A stretch of 64,000 bases of DNA from Isoetes taiwanensis (taxonomy: Eukaryota > Streptophyta > Lycopodiopsida > Isoetales > Isoetaceae). The notes under the pieces were generated by a model that was given only the letters and a program-made list of their open reading frames with translations, did no database searches and was not told the origin of the DNA. A program made the position numbers and the translations under genes. Positions 24,801 to 35,750 of the stretch are shown here, one piece after another (the first letter of the stretch is position 1; every line of letters starts with the position of its first letter). The stretch covers positions 9,869,798 to 9,933,797 of the forward strand of contig JAJEKV010000053.1 in NCBI GenBank assembly GCA_021234155.1, written 5' to 3'.

Positions 24801-26355
24801 AGACTGGGACTTGGACTACGATTTGGTAGTGCAGCTCGTTGTTGGGGACCTAACTAAGTCATGGGTGTGCTTTTATCGCAATGGGTCTGTAAGCTACAGC
24901 GACAGCATCCCCCCGTTAGCAGGCAGGAAATTTTTGCATCTGGTTGATCAGAAGTTCATGGGGGACCATTTGGGGAACGTTATGCTCTTTGCCAGTCCAG
25001 ATGAGAATAATACGAAGTTAATTGACAAAATTGGGGGAGTGCCACTGGTCACGAAGATTCTGCCCCCATGGAGGAAAGACAAAGACGAATTTTATGAGCT
25101 AATGCAGATAGAATTGAATCTCACCATACAAGATGTGGAGAAAATTGTTCAAGAATGGGGCTATGTTCCGAGAGTGATCTTCAGAGAAGAATCGCTAGGA
25201 AAAGACATATCAAGTCTGCAGTTTGTCATTGACAAGGTGACTCTGCAATATGCTCATGCTTCGCTGTTTCTCTGTGAGAAGTTCAAGGTGGAGTCGTCAT
25301 TTCTTCCCTGCAGGCTCTTTGAAATGGATCCGGAAACTCTGAGGTATGAGGACTACACTGTAGAGTTTGCTACCGACTACCTTGCCAATGCATATTTTGA
25401 CCGCTACTGGGATGTCAAGAGGGACGAAGTGGTGGCGTTTGTGAAAGCTACAGAATGTCAGCGCATCACTGCCCAAACAGAATGTCAGCGCATCACTGCC
25501 TCTTTGCGTGGATACGGATACGAATATTGTATGGCTCGTTTCTGGTCGGAGAGGCAGACTAGACTGGTAGCAGTATCAATTGGTGATACTCCTGAGCGGG
25601 CGCGGGCAGTAAATGCTTATCCTTCTCAGTTGATACTTGAGGTGGGGAAGAGGAAGATTAGGCATTACAAACATCTGGCTGATATTGAGAAGGCAAGAGA
25701 AGCTAGAGAGGATATAACACAGTACCTTTGGCTCCCAATGATGCACAACCCTCTAGTGGACTTTCTGCTATTCAAACCAAATATTATGGGCCAGGCTACA
25801 ATATCCGAGACGCACAGCATTTTGGAGCAGAAACTATTAGAGACAGCAGCTTTCATGTGGGAGATGACGAGCTATGAGGAGTTAACTTCCTACATCATCG
25901 TCACTCCAGAGCAGCATTGGAAAAGCAGCGGCTTATTGTGGAAAAATCTGAAGGGACAGGATAGGGAACGCCATGATAGTTTGCTTCCTTTTATAGGTAG
26001 GTACTACACCCATTATGAGCTTCCCGTGGGGACTTGTGACAAAGCAGCAGCCACAGAAACGTTAAAGCTTCAGGAATTCAAGTTGCCAGAGCCTGAAAAA
26101 GTGAAGGCAGCAGCAGAAGAGATGTTCGATTCTGCGAAACAGCGGTCAGATATTGCGAAGCAAGTGATGAAAAACAGAAAACGCAGGCTTGATGATGCAG
26201 GAACATCGGCTGGACTAGAGACATTAGAGCGCGAGTATAGCATCTCTGAGGCTAAGCAACTTGGCATCACAGAAACTGATGCAGATTATGAAGGTACGAT
26301 CACCACTTGCGGGCAGTGTATGCGAAGCTCTTTCATTTCTGAGCTAGGCTTATAG
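21838..26355 (+). CDS. Crinkler/RHS-type P-loop NTPase with C-terminal nuclease-like domain
   Basis: Proposed exons: 21838-22042, 22465-22491, 23399-23425, 23887-23913 and 24485-26355, all split in phase 1. They give 2,157 nt (718 residues) with no internal stop. Exon 1 is helical and SAM-like in look (LSLETIEFLSELKEFTYDEI). Exon 5 holds a Walker A GPPGIGKS (about residues 173-180), a Walker B-like FLHLVD (about 245-250), a FASPDEN strand end, an LPPWRKDKDEF turn and WGYVPRVIF, the layout of Crinkler/RHS NTPases. The C-terminal part has YLWLP, NPLVDFLLF and GQATISETHS, resembling the D...QxT...H pattern of the nuclease domain in that class. A tail with KNRKRR may be a nuclear signal. Crinkler-type proteins are known from oomycetes, chytrids, mycorrhizal fungi and, patchily, other eukaryotes. 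A three-codon upstream ORF (21812) precedes the start. Exon 1 linkage and microexon inclusion are inferred from phase. Confidence 0.8.
22290..24300 (+). repeat. Tandem microexon-intron repeats inside the Crinkler-like gene
   Basis: Three 27-nt segments, each preceded by a pyrimidine-rich TTGTAG or TTGCAG acceptor and followed by GGTAAGAACG or GGTAAAAACG donors, sit at 22465-22491, 23399-23425 and 23887-23913. Translated in phase they read PVVGAPGYG, PVVGAAGSG and PVVGAPRYG. The flanking intron sequence is also duplicated: about 22250-22740 resembles 23640-24160, and 23340-23580 is a more diverged relative. Because each is 27 nt and phase 1-1, any number can be included or skipped without changing frame. 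Confidence 0.85.
25450..25503 (+). repeat. 27-bp in-frame tandem duplication in the nuclease-side exon
   Basis: The unit starting ACAGAATGTCAGCGCATCAC occurs twice, encoding TECQRITAQ then TECQRITAS. It is in frame and lies between the NTPase and nuclease-like regions. Confidence 0.92.
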
Positions 26356-26695
26356 GTGTGGCTATCTCATGATTTCATCGCCTTCATTCATTCTGAAGTA
26401 CTGCATGTCCGCGAATCTGAGCTTCCTTCATGGGGATTTTAACTCTCTCCAATTGCGGAGGCCGATTTTTTCTCTGCATGTTTGTTTTTAGGTGCCATGC
26501 ATATCTATCAAGTTCCTGTTAGCAAGTCAGCCGACATGTCTGTTAGCAACTCAGCTGAAATATCATAGATAAAAGAGAATATTCAACTTAAAAGATACTT
26601 ACATTATGTTTTGTCATTAATAATATATGTTCGCCATTGCTATGCAAACATATATGTATGGAAGAGTTTATATCTTATGCACTTAAAAGATGCCC
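26356..26695 (+). other. 3' flank of the Crinkler-like gene
   Basis: Probable 3' UTR and intergenic DNA. AATAATATATG-type AT-rich stretches near 26620 could act in polyadenylation, but no signal stands out. Confidence 0.3.
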
Positions 26696-27750
26696 ATTAT
26701 GAACTTGTGATACAGATTGGAACCACATGCTCTGTTATTAGAACTGCTTGTGGAATCCCGTTTTCACTTTTGTAACTGATGGATATTGATTTTATAAAAT
26801 TTAACATCTTGTTACAAGTCATGTAAACGTTTTATGAGCTAGATTGTTGAGCTTCCTATGAGCTAGATTGAAGCAGATAAGCAATAGACACATAGGGAAT
26901 CGATGTTCAGGGAATCGATTGTTCAGGGAATCGATGCCACATGGCATTACCACAATAAACCTCACACAAACTTTCATTTGTTATACAAAAATTGCAATGG
27001 TCTTAATGTACCTCCATGATCATGCATAAGTAGAATATATAACTATATTATATCTTCCTAAGGCTCTACATAGGGGGTAATTCTAAAGATTAGCTAACTT
27101 CATAATTCATGTGTTTTACTCACTCGTCAACACTAATGATGATTGTACAAATGTACAATCAATGCGATTCATCTTGCATTCTGCATATTGACTTCTAGAA
27201 TGGACATACCTGCTACCATAGCTCTCAATATGCAAGAATGCACAACTAATGATACATCCCCCAGCCCCTGCTTTTTAGGTCGCTTGGGTGAGATCTCTCA
27301 TGCCGAAAGGGTGTCCCATACCTCTTATGCATAACTCGATGTGTTGCATATCACAAAGCTGATAAATATAATCGGGTCAAGCTCCATTGCTCAAATGGTA
27401 GAGCCAGTTTTATTGCTGCATGTTATTTTCTACCGACATCATCTCCTTTTTTGACGAATATGATGTGGATCACGATGAACGATCTGATGATTGCGCAATC
27501 CAAATACTTGAGAGATGTCATTCTTCTTGGTGATTTTAATGCTCGAAGTGTTGCAATGCAAGCTACTCATCTTACCTATGAGAATGTTCATGAGCTTTAT
27601 GGATGTCAACCGACGGCACAAGTTTTCCGCTCAATTATGTAAAGTCCTTGAGCTGGTATGCAATGCTTTAAAGCAATGTTCAAACTATATGTTTAGGCAT
27701 TACTTGCAGATAGAAGGAATAGGGAGTGATACTAGTGTTGCTGAGTAAAT
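26696..27750. repeat. Dispersed duplicated module, copy 1 (partner about 41130-42745)
   Basis: From about 26700 (TTATTAGAACTGCTTGTGGA) to about 27750 the sequence matches 41130-42745 in order. The partner has about 600 bp extra between 41285 and 41890. The module includes the LINE endonuclease scrap. A tRNA D-arm-like TTGCTCAAATGGTAGAGC at about 27387 is present here but deleted in the partner. Confidence 0.9.
27430..27750 (+). pseudogene. LINE endonuclease (EEP-type) fragment, copy 1
   Basis: The plus-strand frame carries LRDVILLGDFNARSVAMQA followed by THLTYENVHELYGCQPTAQV. LLGDFNAR is the signature of the apurinic-like endonuclease of non-LTR retrotransposons, with the conserved Asp and Asn of GDFN retained. 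The frame shifts soon after (QVF...), and neither the upstream catalytic Glu region nor a reverse transcriptase is attached. Opposite orientation to the LINE RT copies at 46-59 kb, so not part of the same insertion. Confidence 0.75.
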
Positions 27751-28309
27751 CATTGCCCAAGTGTTGCAGAGCTTAACAGAGTCCCTTAACTAGAAACAGA
27801 GCATTTAGCTATGAAAAATCAGATCATTTTGCTTAAAACAGAACATGTAGCTTGAAACAGAGCATTTTACAAAAAACAAAGCACTTTGCTTGAGAAACAG
27901 AGGGTTCCGCTAAGAGTACTTGCATGCTTACTATCACGCTTGCTGCACAATCGGTGTAGAAAACAAGAAAGATCAAAATAACTAGCATATGCGCAAACTA
28001 GAAAACTATAAAATGCAGCAAATATAGACTTGCCGCAAAATGGAAACGCCAGTAAAACTAGTATAATAGCACCGCTTCTTCCTCGCCAAACTCCATAGTC
28101 GCCAATGCACACTCCAACCATCTCCATAGTCGCTCAATGCCACGAATATATGTTCTCAGCATATTTTTCTCGCTCCAAATCCGGTTATACAAGAGAAAAA
28201 AGCATCGAGAGATTTAAACGCAAGAAAAGCCTCCACAACTACAAGAAATAACAATACGAGAAAAATGCCGTTGAAATGCTTCTAAGGAGCCAAGTAGCGA
28301 TCATTTAAC
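27751..28309. other. Non-coding with AACAGAGCA-type short repeats
   Basis: Several variants of GAAACAGAGCATTT occur at about 27770-27905. No gene seen. Confidence 0.4.
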
Positions 28310-29690
28310 AACTATGGCATTTTTACATAGCGGGAGCTATGGTCTTTTTGTTTTCGTTTTTTTCTTTGTTGATTTTTTGTTTCTCATTCTAACTTAAATC
28401 TGTTTGAATGTTGTAGGCCCAAATTGTTGGAGCCCCGGTGACGGTGAAGAACGTGTTTGGATTCCTTGGAAATACCATTTGTGTTTCTTTTTTTTTGTTC
28501 GTTTGTGCATGTATTTTGTCCTATGGGAATATAAGAAGATAGAATATGTTTTCCTCACTTCCTCCCTTTTTGTATATTCCATTAAGTCTTACTTATAAGG
28601 AATGAACCCGCCAAATTAGTTGGTATGATCCTTATGGTCGAAATATGTCGAGTCTGCGGTTGTGTGAATACTATGCCTCGCAAAACTCGACCGGTTAACC
28701 ACCCATATCTATTCTTATTATGGTTCTGAATCTTGTTCATAGGTAAATGATAGGGCCCTTGTTTGTAGTCCTTTCTTGCAAAGCAGCTTAAAGGAACAAA
28801 TAAGCTACTCCCACAAACTCAACTTAAAACAGAGATAAATCTATATGTTCTGTTAGAGCAGAGTTTTTTTTGTTTACATTCTCTGTAAGACAAGAGATTT
28901 TTCCTCCTGGAGGTTTTTACACTGTTTTATGGCCTGTCTTTTGTTTCCTTTTCTGTAGTCCCTTGTCTATTCTTTCTTTTTGTGTGGAGTGCTAAGGCTA
29001 CCTGATTGCAGATGCTGAGAGATTAGCTTTGCTCCGGAGTTTTTGGTTGGCATGCAGACGTCGCAAGCCAAACGAGATCACCGGCCACATTGTTGTAAAG
29101 GAATGGCATCAACTCTACACGAAATACGACATGGATGTTCCTTGTAGGAAAGGGCTATACGTAAGAAGATGCTTCTCTGACTTTCTTAAAGTGGCCTTGA
29201 AGAACCTAGACTTAAGCACGTCCATGTTAACGGGCCGCCTAGACTAGACTGGTCGGAGAGGCAGACTAGACTGGTAGCAGTATCAATTGGTGATACTCCT
29301 GAGCGGGCGCGGGCAGTAAATGCTTATCCTTCTCAGTTGATACTTGAGGTGGGGAAGAGGAAGATTAGGCATTACAAACATCTGGCTGATATTGAGAAGG
29401 CAAGAGAAGCTAGAGAGGATTTAACACAGTACCTTTGGCTCCCAAGGATGCACAACCCTCTAGTGGACTTTCTGCTATTCAAACCAAATATTATGGGCCA
29501 GGCTGCAATATCCGAGACGCACAGCATTTTGGAGCAGAAACTATTAGAGACAGCAGCATTCATGTGGCAGATGACGAGCTATGAGGAGTTAACTTCCTAC
29601 ATCATTGTCACTCCAGGGCAGCATTGGAAGGGCTTATTGTGGAAAAATCTGAAGGGACAGGATAGGGAACAGGATAGGGAACGAGGATAG
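28310..29690 (+). pseudogene. Deleted second copy of the Crinkler-like gene
   Basis: 28310-29230 repeats about 23760-24724 of the intact gene, including one microexon (28417-28443, still 27 nt with TTGTAG acceptor but reading PNCWSPGDG, and its donor changed to GGTGAAGA) and the start of the main exon at 29012 (DAERLALLRSFWLACRRRKP). At GGGCCGCC, exactly where the Walker A motif would begin, about 820 bp is missing. The sequence resumes in the nuclease-like half (SERQTRLVAVSIGDTPERAR) in another frame and runs to about 29680, where the C-terminal tail is lost and GATAGGGAAC is duplicated. The product would have no P-loop. The nuclease-like part remains open (29337-29690), with NPLVDFLLF and GQAAISETHS retained. 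Confidence 0.9.
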
Positions 29691-29699
29691 GATTGTTAC

Positions 29700-30103
29700 A
29701 CTATACAGAGCAAGTATCATATTCATGGTCTACGAAATAAGTCAGTTTTAAGATTATATGGTCCTTGAGTCCATAAAGTTACATCGGCGGTCTTGGTTAA
29801 AAAGGTTATGGGGTCTAGAATAACAATCTTGATATTGGGATCATCATCCGAGTCTTGAAGATTATATAAGAGTTAGACATTAAATAAAGTCATCAGCATT
29901 TCGAGAACATTACAAATAAGATGAGGAGCCTAAAGCATACTTGCTGATTGCTAATACTCATATCGTTATTGTAATGCAGCAATTTAGGATGCCCAAATGG
30001 AGAAAGTCCACCGCGATTTTATGCCAAGTTAAACCGATCACATATACAACCGAATTGTGCCACCATCTGCAGTTAAAATTACTCTTACCATGTCTAATAG
30101 ATA
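29700..30103. other. Non-coding
   Basis: AT-rich, no recognisable gene. Confidence 0.4.
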
Positions 30104-30260
30104 TTGCAAATACAAAACAAGGCTCTGCAATCAATTGGCACACCTGAAGAATACAAACTTGGTGACAGATGCAATTTTGCACATGGGAAAAGCTTGCGCC
30201 CATCAAATCAGCCTTTAAGCAACCATTTAACGAGGCAAGTCCGCCTCAAAACCCATGCGG
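30104..30260 (+). pseudogene. CCCH zinc-finger fragment (degenerate)
   Basis: A frame reads YKTRLCNQ and, after a one-frame shift, GTPEEYKLGDRCNFAHGKSL. This fits the C-x8-C-x5-C-x3-H finger of plant CCCH RNA-binding proteins (typically YKTxLCxx...GxCxxGDxCxFAHGxxELR). The first Cys, third Cys and His are present; the second Cys is Tyr (EEYKLGDRC). The frameshift and the lost ligand mark it as a pseudogene scrap of one finger. Confidence 0.55.
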
Positions 30261-31013
30261 ATGGAGCTACACTTTGCGCAAGCAATCCTATATCAACATC
30301 AATATACTATGAAAAGCCTATACCCCAGGAGCGCCTGCAACAGCAACATTTGGGAAGGTTTGCATTCATAAAATGAGAATAGAGCTGCATAGGCAGGGAC
30401 CATCATAGGCAAAGCATGATTCTGGATCAAAATACTTGCAATATGTACAGATTCTAACCTCACACAATGAACACCTTTTGCCTTCTCAGAATAAAAATAA
30501 AACTGAAATTTCTATCTCCCATATTGGCCAATATGTAGCATAATAACAGGGGGTTTTCTTTGTGTTTTTGTACGCTTTTCACAAAGGTTTTCCTAAGATT
30601 TCATGGCGTATTCGAATGGATGTACTAATGTGTACATCTAGAGTGCACCATTTCTTAGTCGTTCATTTAGTTATTTTTTTTCAATGGTCCAACATCCAAG
30701 GGCTCACAACAAAAGCCCTCTTTTTTATTTTAGGGGCTGAACATGCAAGCCTCGTGGATACCATTTTAGGGCACGAAACAGGGCTCTTGCAAATGGGATT
30801 AGCAAGATAAGAGTGGCCCTTTGAATGAGCAGGAGGAGATGCCTTTTTTTCAATCTAACGATGAAGAAATTGGAAGTGTAGCTTTTTCGAGCCTACGATT
30901 GTATCAAAGAGTCGGTTTCTTCCTCAAGCATCAATTCTCTGCGAGTTCTTAGCATGCCGGCATGAAGGATAACCTAAAAACATGGGCTTCATTTTACGCC
31001 GGATATGTTTTGG
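30261..31013. other. Non-coding
   Basis: Only small open frames (for example 30562-30810 on the plus strand) without any recognised motif. Confidence 0.35.
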
Positions 31014-31535
31014 TCATCTTCGAACATGTTTGCACCGGGCGTAATGACCGTAATTACTGACCAAACCTTTAGTCTCTTGTATCCGCATATTTTCCCTCTT
31101 GATTCCTTCTCGGATCTTGTGATATCGGCTTTTGCGGGGGTATTTGAAGGGCTTTTCTTGTGATATTACTCTTGAAGGGTATTTGTCGTCAAAATTTTCT
31201 AGGGTTGGGCTCCGAGCATTAATCGAATATTGGCAGGCATAGCTTGGTTTCGGCTTAATTTTAGCTTCATTCTTGGGAAGATTTGCCTTTTTCAGACTCA
31301 TTCAAGCTAAAACGAACAGGGTAAGGGTTAACACTAGAGTTGTTACTGGAACTATTCTGGGTTCATCCACCATAATTGGTCCAGCATACCCTCTGCCACT
31401 TAAACCCAAGTATCTAACAAGAGAAATTTCTATTTCACAAGATACCACCACTTTTGGAATCTTCACTCGATTCTTTATGGCCGTGGAGAATTTCATGACC
31501 AATAGATTTACTGATATGTTGTGGTGATTGCCCAA
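31014..31535. other. Unrecognised open frames on both strands
   Basis: A minus-strand frame (31014-31301) is basic (KYPRKSRYHKIREGIKRENM) and a plus-strand frame (31273-31527) overlaps its start. Neither shows a domain I know. The GC content is a little higher than the AT-rich DNA that follows, so an old exon is possible. Confidence 0.25.
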
Positions 31536-34039
31536 ACCTCATTGAATTCAGCAGTTTTTACGCCAGGCCAGAACTGCATTCTTCAAACTTTCTAGCATAA
31601 AGGGGTCCAAACGTTTCTAAAATTGAAAATAATTTACGTTTTATGATAAAACATGTTGATTTACATGTTTTCATGTTTCGTTGCTATTAGATGGCATTAT
31701 ATGAAGTCGTCAAACCATTTTTAGCTCAAAAAATCTGTTTGAGGTTGTGAATTGTTTCTCCTTTACTATAACAAGTTTTGACATAAGACTTGCGGCCATA
31801 AGTTGTCAACTCTAAGATCTATAGTCCAATAATTTTTTTAAATGTCTATAAGTCATGTTGATCTCAATTTTCACTAAAGAAGATTCGATACAGAATCCAG
31901 GACAAAAATAGAACTAATGTGGTTTAACTAAACTTATATATAAGCTTTCTAAAGGCAATAAATGATGCACTCCATTCATTCCACTTATACATTCATAATA
32001 AAGAATTTTATGAACTTAAATATGGTGAATAACCATGTATTCTTTACATTTAGAAGTGGTTGCCACTACACAAAATTAGAGTTTAGCTAAGGTAATAATA
32101 CAAAAAACTCATCTTTTATGGTAGGCAATATTTTTTATGAATGTCACCCTTCCTTGGCAACATAGATCTTGAATTTCATGTTAAAGTAACATATTATGTA
32201 CAAGATTTGATTTAAAATAGACATGGACCATTTCTGGTTTGTACTTAGGCTTGCCATATTTTAAAGCAAGATAGCATTCTTTTTCAACTCATGATTGACG
32301 AAACATATGATAGAAGTTTAAAATATAGTTTGTATCGTCTTAGTGCAAAACACACGATGAAATCTTCTTATTTTTTACTATCATAAACTTAGTACACGTG
32401 TTTGCTGCTTAAGAGTTCCTACTTTAGGTATAATAATAGTAACTTTAGCTTGTCTTTCATGATAGACTATAATTTTTATGGGTTCAAGCTTCATTGGCAA
32501 CATAGATCTCTAATTTGATGTTAAAAATAACATACTACTATATGTAAAATTTGAATATAAATGGGCATGGACCATTATGGTCCACAATTAACGAATTGGG
32601 TATAGAATTAAATCTCTCTAATTATGATTACCAATTTTATTTATTGTTCATTTGTCACTTATACAATGATATGGCAATTTTCTACCTTCTCTAACATAAT
32701 TTTTGGAAGGGTGAGTGGAGATTCATATAGGTTCAGTTTGCTTGTGCTTCAACTTTACCATTAAATAATGCAATTCTAGCAACCAACTAATTAAGATGAG
32801 GATGTTCTGGCTTCTTAAATGATCATAAGCTATGTGGACCAGCAATGGAAGGAAGGAAGGAAGGAAGAAAATTTTAACGTCCACGGAACCCAATCGGGTT
32901 ATGGGAAACAGACATAGCAGTCTATCTTTATTTTTCATAGTTCTAGCTTTTTATATTTGTTTTTAATTCTTTTGCATTGCTTCCACAACTTGAGAAGATA
33001 AAAAATACAAGTTTTGAGTTCACCATTCAATACATAGGTTTATGAAATCCATGGAACGCGTACTCTAACAGATAACTTGGAATGAACACTAGAAAGTTTA
33101 TGCTAAACCTCAAGATCAGGAGCATTGATTATTTTTAATGAATAGATTAGCTCATGAGGTGCTTATATCCCGCAATTGAAACTGAAATTGATTAACATGA
33201 GGGAGTTCTTAATTTTAAAAAGAAGGTGGACCGGTAATGGTTTCAGATAATATGAACCTTTCTTGATTTCTTGAAAACAAATGCTATGGCTTTTTTACGT
33301 GTTTGTTTTTGGGGTGATTCCATATCGTGGTAACCTTTCATAATGTGATTTTTTTGCGGATGACTTTGAATCATTTTACTCCTATATAGACATAAGGTAT
33401 CATTCACTTGTAATTGAAAAAATAAAAGAAAATCAAAACCTCATCATCAAGGCTAATGGACATTTTTCTTAGATAAAGCAAGTTGTCTAATACTTATATT
33501 CAAAATTTTGGGTCAAAATTCATTTTCCTACAAAAGTTAGAGATTTGATTTGGGAACAGCTTTCTGGAAACCAGTATTGGTTCACAGAAGACAAGCAGCA
33601 GTTTTGACCCTATCATGTTTAAACAACCCTATCTCCCTTCTCAGACCTCGGATTGAGGTGCAGTTTTTTGTGTCTTACTCTCTAACTCGTGTAGAAAAAT
33701 ACAAAAATAATGAAAAAAATCATAAAAATCATCTTACCGAGACAGTTTTACTTTATCTAAACATGTAGCTAAAACGGACTTGACCCCTTGGGTTTACCTA
33801 AGTGTAACTCTCATGAATGGGGACCAATAGATTTTTAGGTATTTTTTCCATGCAATGTGACTGCTATATATTAACATATAAGAAGGGTTTGACTGATTAT
33901 TGAACCTTTGATTTTATATGAATTTTAAAGCAAACAAAGGCAAATGCACCTTTTCCGTTCATCATGTGACGACTCTAGTGTTAAGATTAAGGGTTTTATA
34001 GTTTTTGTATACAGCTTTTGATAGTCTTTCAAGGTTTTT
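31536..34039. other. AT-rich gene-free stretch with diverged internal repeat
   Basis: About 2.5 kb with no gene. A segment of about 85 bp (TTGGCAACATAGATCT ... ACATGGACCAT) occurs at about 32155 and again, diverged, at 32497. A GGAA run sits at 32847-32866. Confidence 0.5.
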
Positions 34040-34660
34040 TTGCGGTCGGGTCTTTGCGATCAAGTTTCGCAATCGGGTCTTTCGCAATCGTTTTTTTTGC
34101 GATCCACGGTTTTGCAGCCGACCTCTGAGAGATACATCATGGGTTTGCACCGAGCTATAGAGCATGGGTTTACAACCGAGATATATGCATGGGTTTTGAC
34201 GAAAATGCAGAGCCATGCCTGCTTCTACTGTGGCACACCAAAGAACTTCCGCTCAAATGCATTACCCGGCTACATTAGTTGCAAGATTTTCGAGAGAGCA
34301 AGGCCCATTACTAAAATCCGACATGAACGTATATAATAGCTCCGTATGGATATGGTTTTGAAGGAATGTTCGAGTGATTCGTTATTTTATGAAGATTGGG
34401 AATCATGAAAAAGCAATTGTGGAGTTCACATTTGGAGTTTGTTTGCAGAGAAGCTTCCTCAAGATGTATTTTTACAATGCATTACACTTGGCGCAAAGGC
34501 CATCATGGAGCTTAATCTTGGTAAACAGGAGTTTCAGAATTATTCAAGCATTGATAAAACCACTCTTTTTCTAGGACTTATTTCAAGCAATCTGTATTGT
34601 GTCGAACCCTATCTCCTTATCAGTAATAAGCAATGCCTTTTCTTTTGTGTGTGGATACAG
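34040..34660 (+). other. Unassigned exon-like sequence upstream of the RBR scrap
   Basis: A plus-strand frame at 34439-34675 contains AEKLPQDVFLQCITLGAKAI. It reads like real protein but I do not recognise it, and it is not the usual upstream part of an RBR ligase. It may come from another captured gene. Confidence 0.3.
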
Positions 34661-34906
34661 GAGCGAAGAAAATGAAGCCAAGCTGGTGAGGCACAAAGGA
34701 AACAAGAAGAGGATATTCTCAATGATATACTAAGTTTGAATGTGGTCAACCGTGAGGCTAAGCAATGTCCAAATTGCAGGATGGCCATATCTAAATCAGA
34801 AGGGTGTAACAAAATGACTTGCTCTTATTGTGGTTCATTTTTTCGCTTCAAGTGTGGGATACAAATAGAGGGATATAATCTTTTTGAGCAAAAACAAGGG
34901 CAATGA
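34661..34906 (+). pseudogene. RBR-type E3 ubiquitin ligase, RING2 (Rcat) fragment
   Basis: Following an acceptor (GTGGATACAG at 34651-34660) the frame reads ERRK, a TGA stop, then RKQEEDILNDILSLNVVNRE and KQCPNCRMAISKSEGCNKMT, continuing CSYCGSFFRFKCG to a stop at 34906. RING2 of RNF14-like ligases has the order CPxC ... GCNxMxCxxCxxxFCYxC; the Cys of GCNKM is the catalytic thioester residue and is kept. The zinc-ligand Cys of the usual YFCY position is Arg (FFRFKC). Together with the internal stop and the missing RING1/IBR domains, this marks a pseudogene fragment. Confidence 0.8.
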
Positions 34907-35269
34907 GAGATATTCTAATGCAGAATTCAAGTTATTTAGCAGTGGGACCTGGGAATATCATACAGAAGGTACCTAGAGTGGTTAGACAAACAGAAAACAG
35001 TACTACAAGTGTCATTTGAATCATGAGGCTGTTGTAGGATTTTTAAGCCATTGTGGTACAATATTTAAGAGAATATTTGTGCGAATGTGTTTGAGAGATG
35101 CTTGTACAATATTGTAAATGTATTAAAAGGTCGTACCATAAACATCATGTTGTGTTGCATGTTCGAATGTGTTATAGTCCGAAGGGCCCAAAAATACACA
35201 TTGCCTCATTTAATATAGTCTCTCTCATTGTTTCTAACATTTAGTATAGGTTGTATCGTTGTTTCTAAT
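34907..35269. other. Non-coding, with GGGCCC-type palindromes
   Basis: CCGAAGGGCCC occurs at about 35178 and again at about 35290. These resemble the GGCCCCTTCGGGGCC palindromes that flank the inverted-repeat element in the 43-55 kb array. Confidence 0.5.
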
Positions 35270-35590
35270 ATGTGAAATTCCTTCTAAGGGCCCGAAGGGC
35301 CCAAAAAATTTTTTAATACAGTAATCGACACATAACTATCAATAACATTAATTAATATAGACCATTGCATCCAACACATTTAAATCAAAATCCCCCTGAA
35401 ACCCCCTTTGGTTTGGGTGCATATTCACACGGGGGGTTACTCTGGGCAACGAGAGCTGTCGGATGGGCATATTTGCCCTTTATTCCAAGATCTGGACCGT
35501 ACATAGCGATCCTCGTTTGTGGGGTATGCATGTACAAGTTTTTGTATACTGTATATTAAGGTTTGCAAAATACTATAAGGTTTGAAAAAT
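35270..35590. mobile_element. Diverged, one-ended copy of the inverted-repeat element
   Basis: Contains the left arm (CATCCAACACA ... CCCCCTGAAACCCCCTTTGG, then TTGGGTGCATATTCACACGG) and the central part (GGACCGTACATAGCGATCCT, TTTTTGTATAC, AAGGTTTGCAAAATACTATA) of the element seen five times at 43.5-52.5 kb, but stops at about 35590 without the right arm. It is more diverged than the array copies, so it looks older. Confidence 0.85.
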
Positions 35591-35716
35591 TCCATCATTA
35601 CTTACCGTATATTCGTTTTGAGTTTCATAGAACCAAGCTATGGTATTCCATCAGCAATCACGGGTATCGCATCAAAGACAGTGTATACTTTATCATGTCT
35701 GACCTGCAACACAATG

Positions 35717-35750
35717 AACAAGGTGACCTAGCAAACGCACTAATGACCTG
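35717..35750 (+). repeat. Left terminal inverted repeat of the 4.17-kb element
   Basis: 34 bp, exact reverse complement of 39852-39885. Directly preceded by AATG. Confidence 0.9.

Noticed and set aside
27380-27412. tRNA gene suggested by TTGCTCAAATGGTAGAGC
   Set aside because: Only a D-arm-like piece; no T-arm or acceptor stem follows, and the duplicate copy lacks it.
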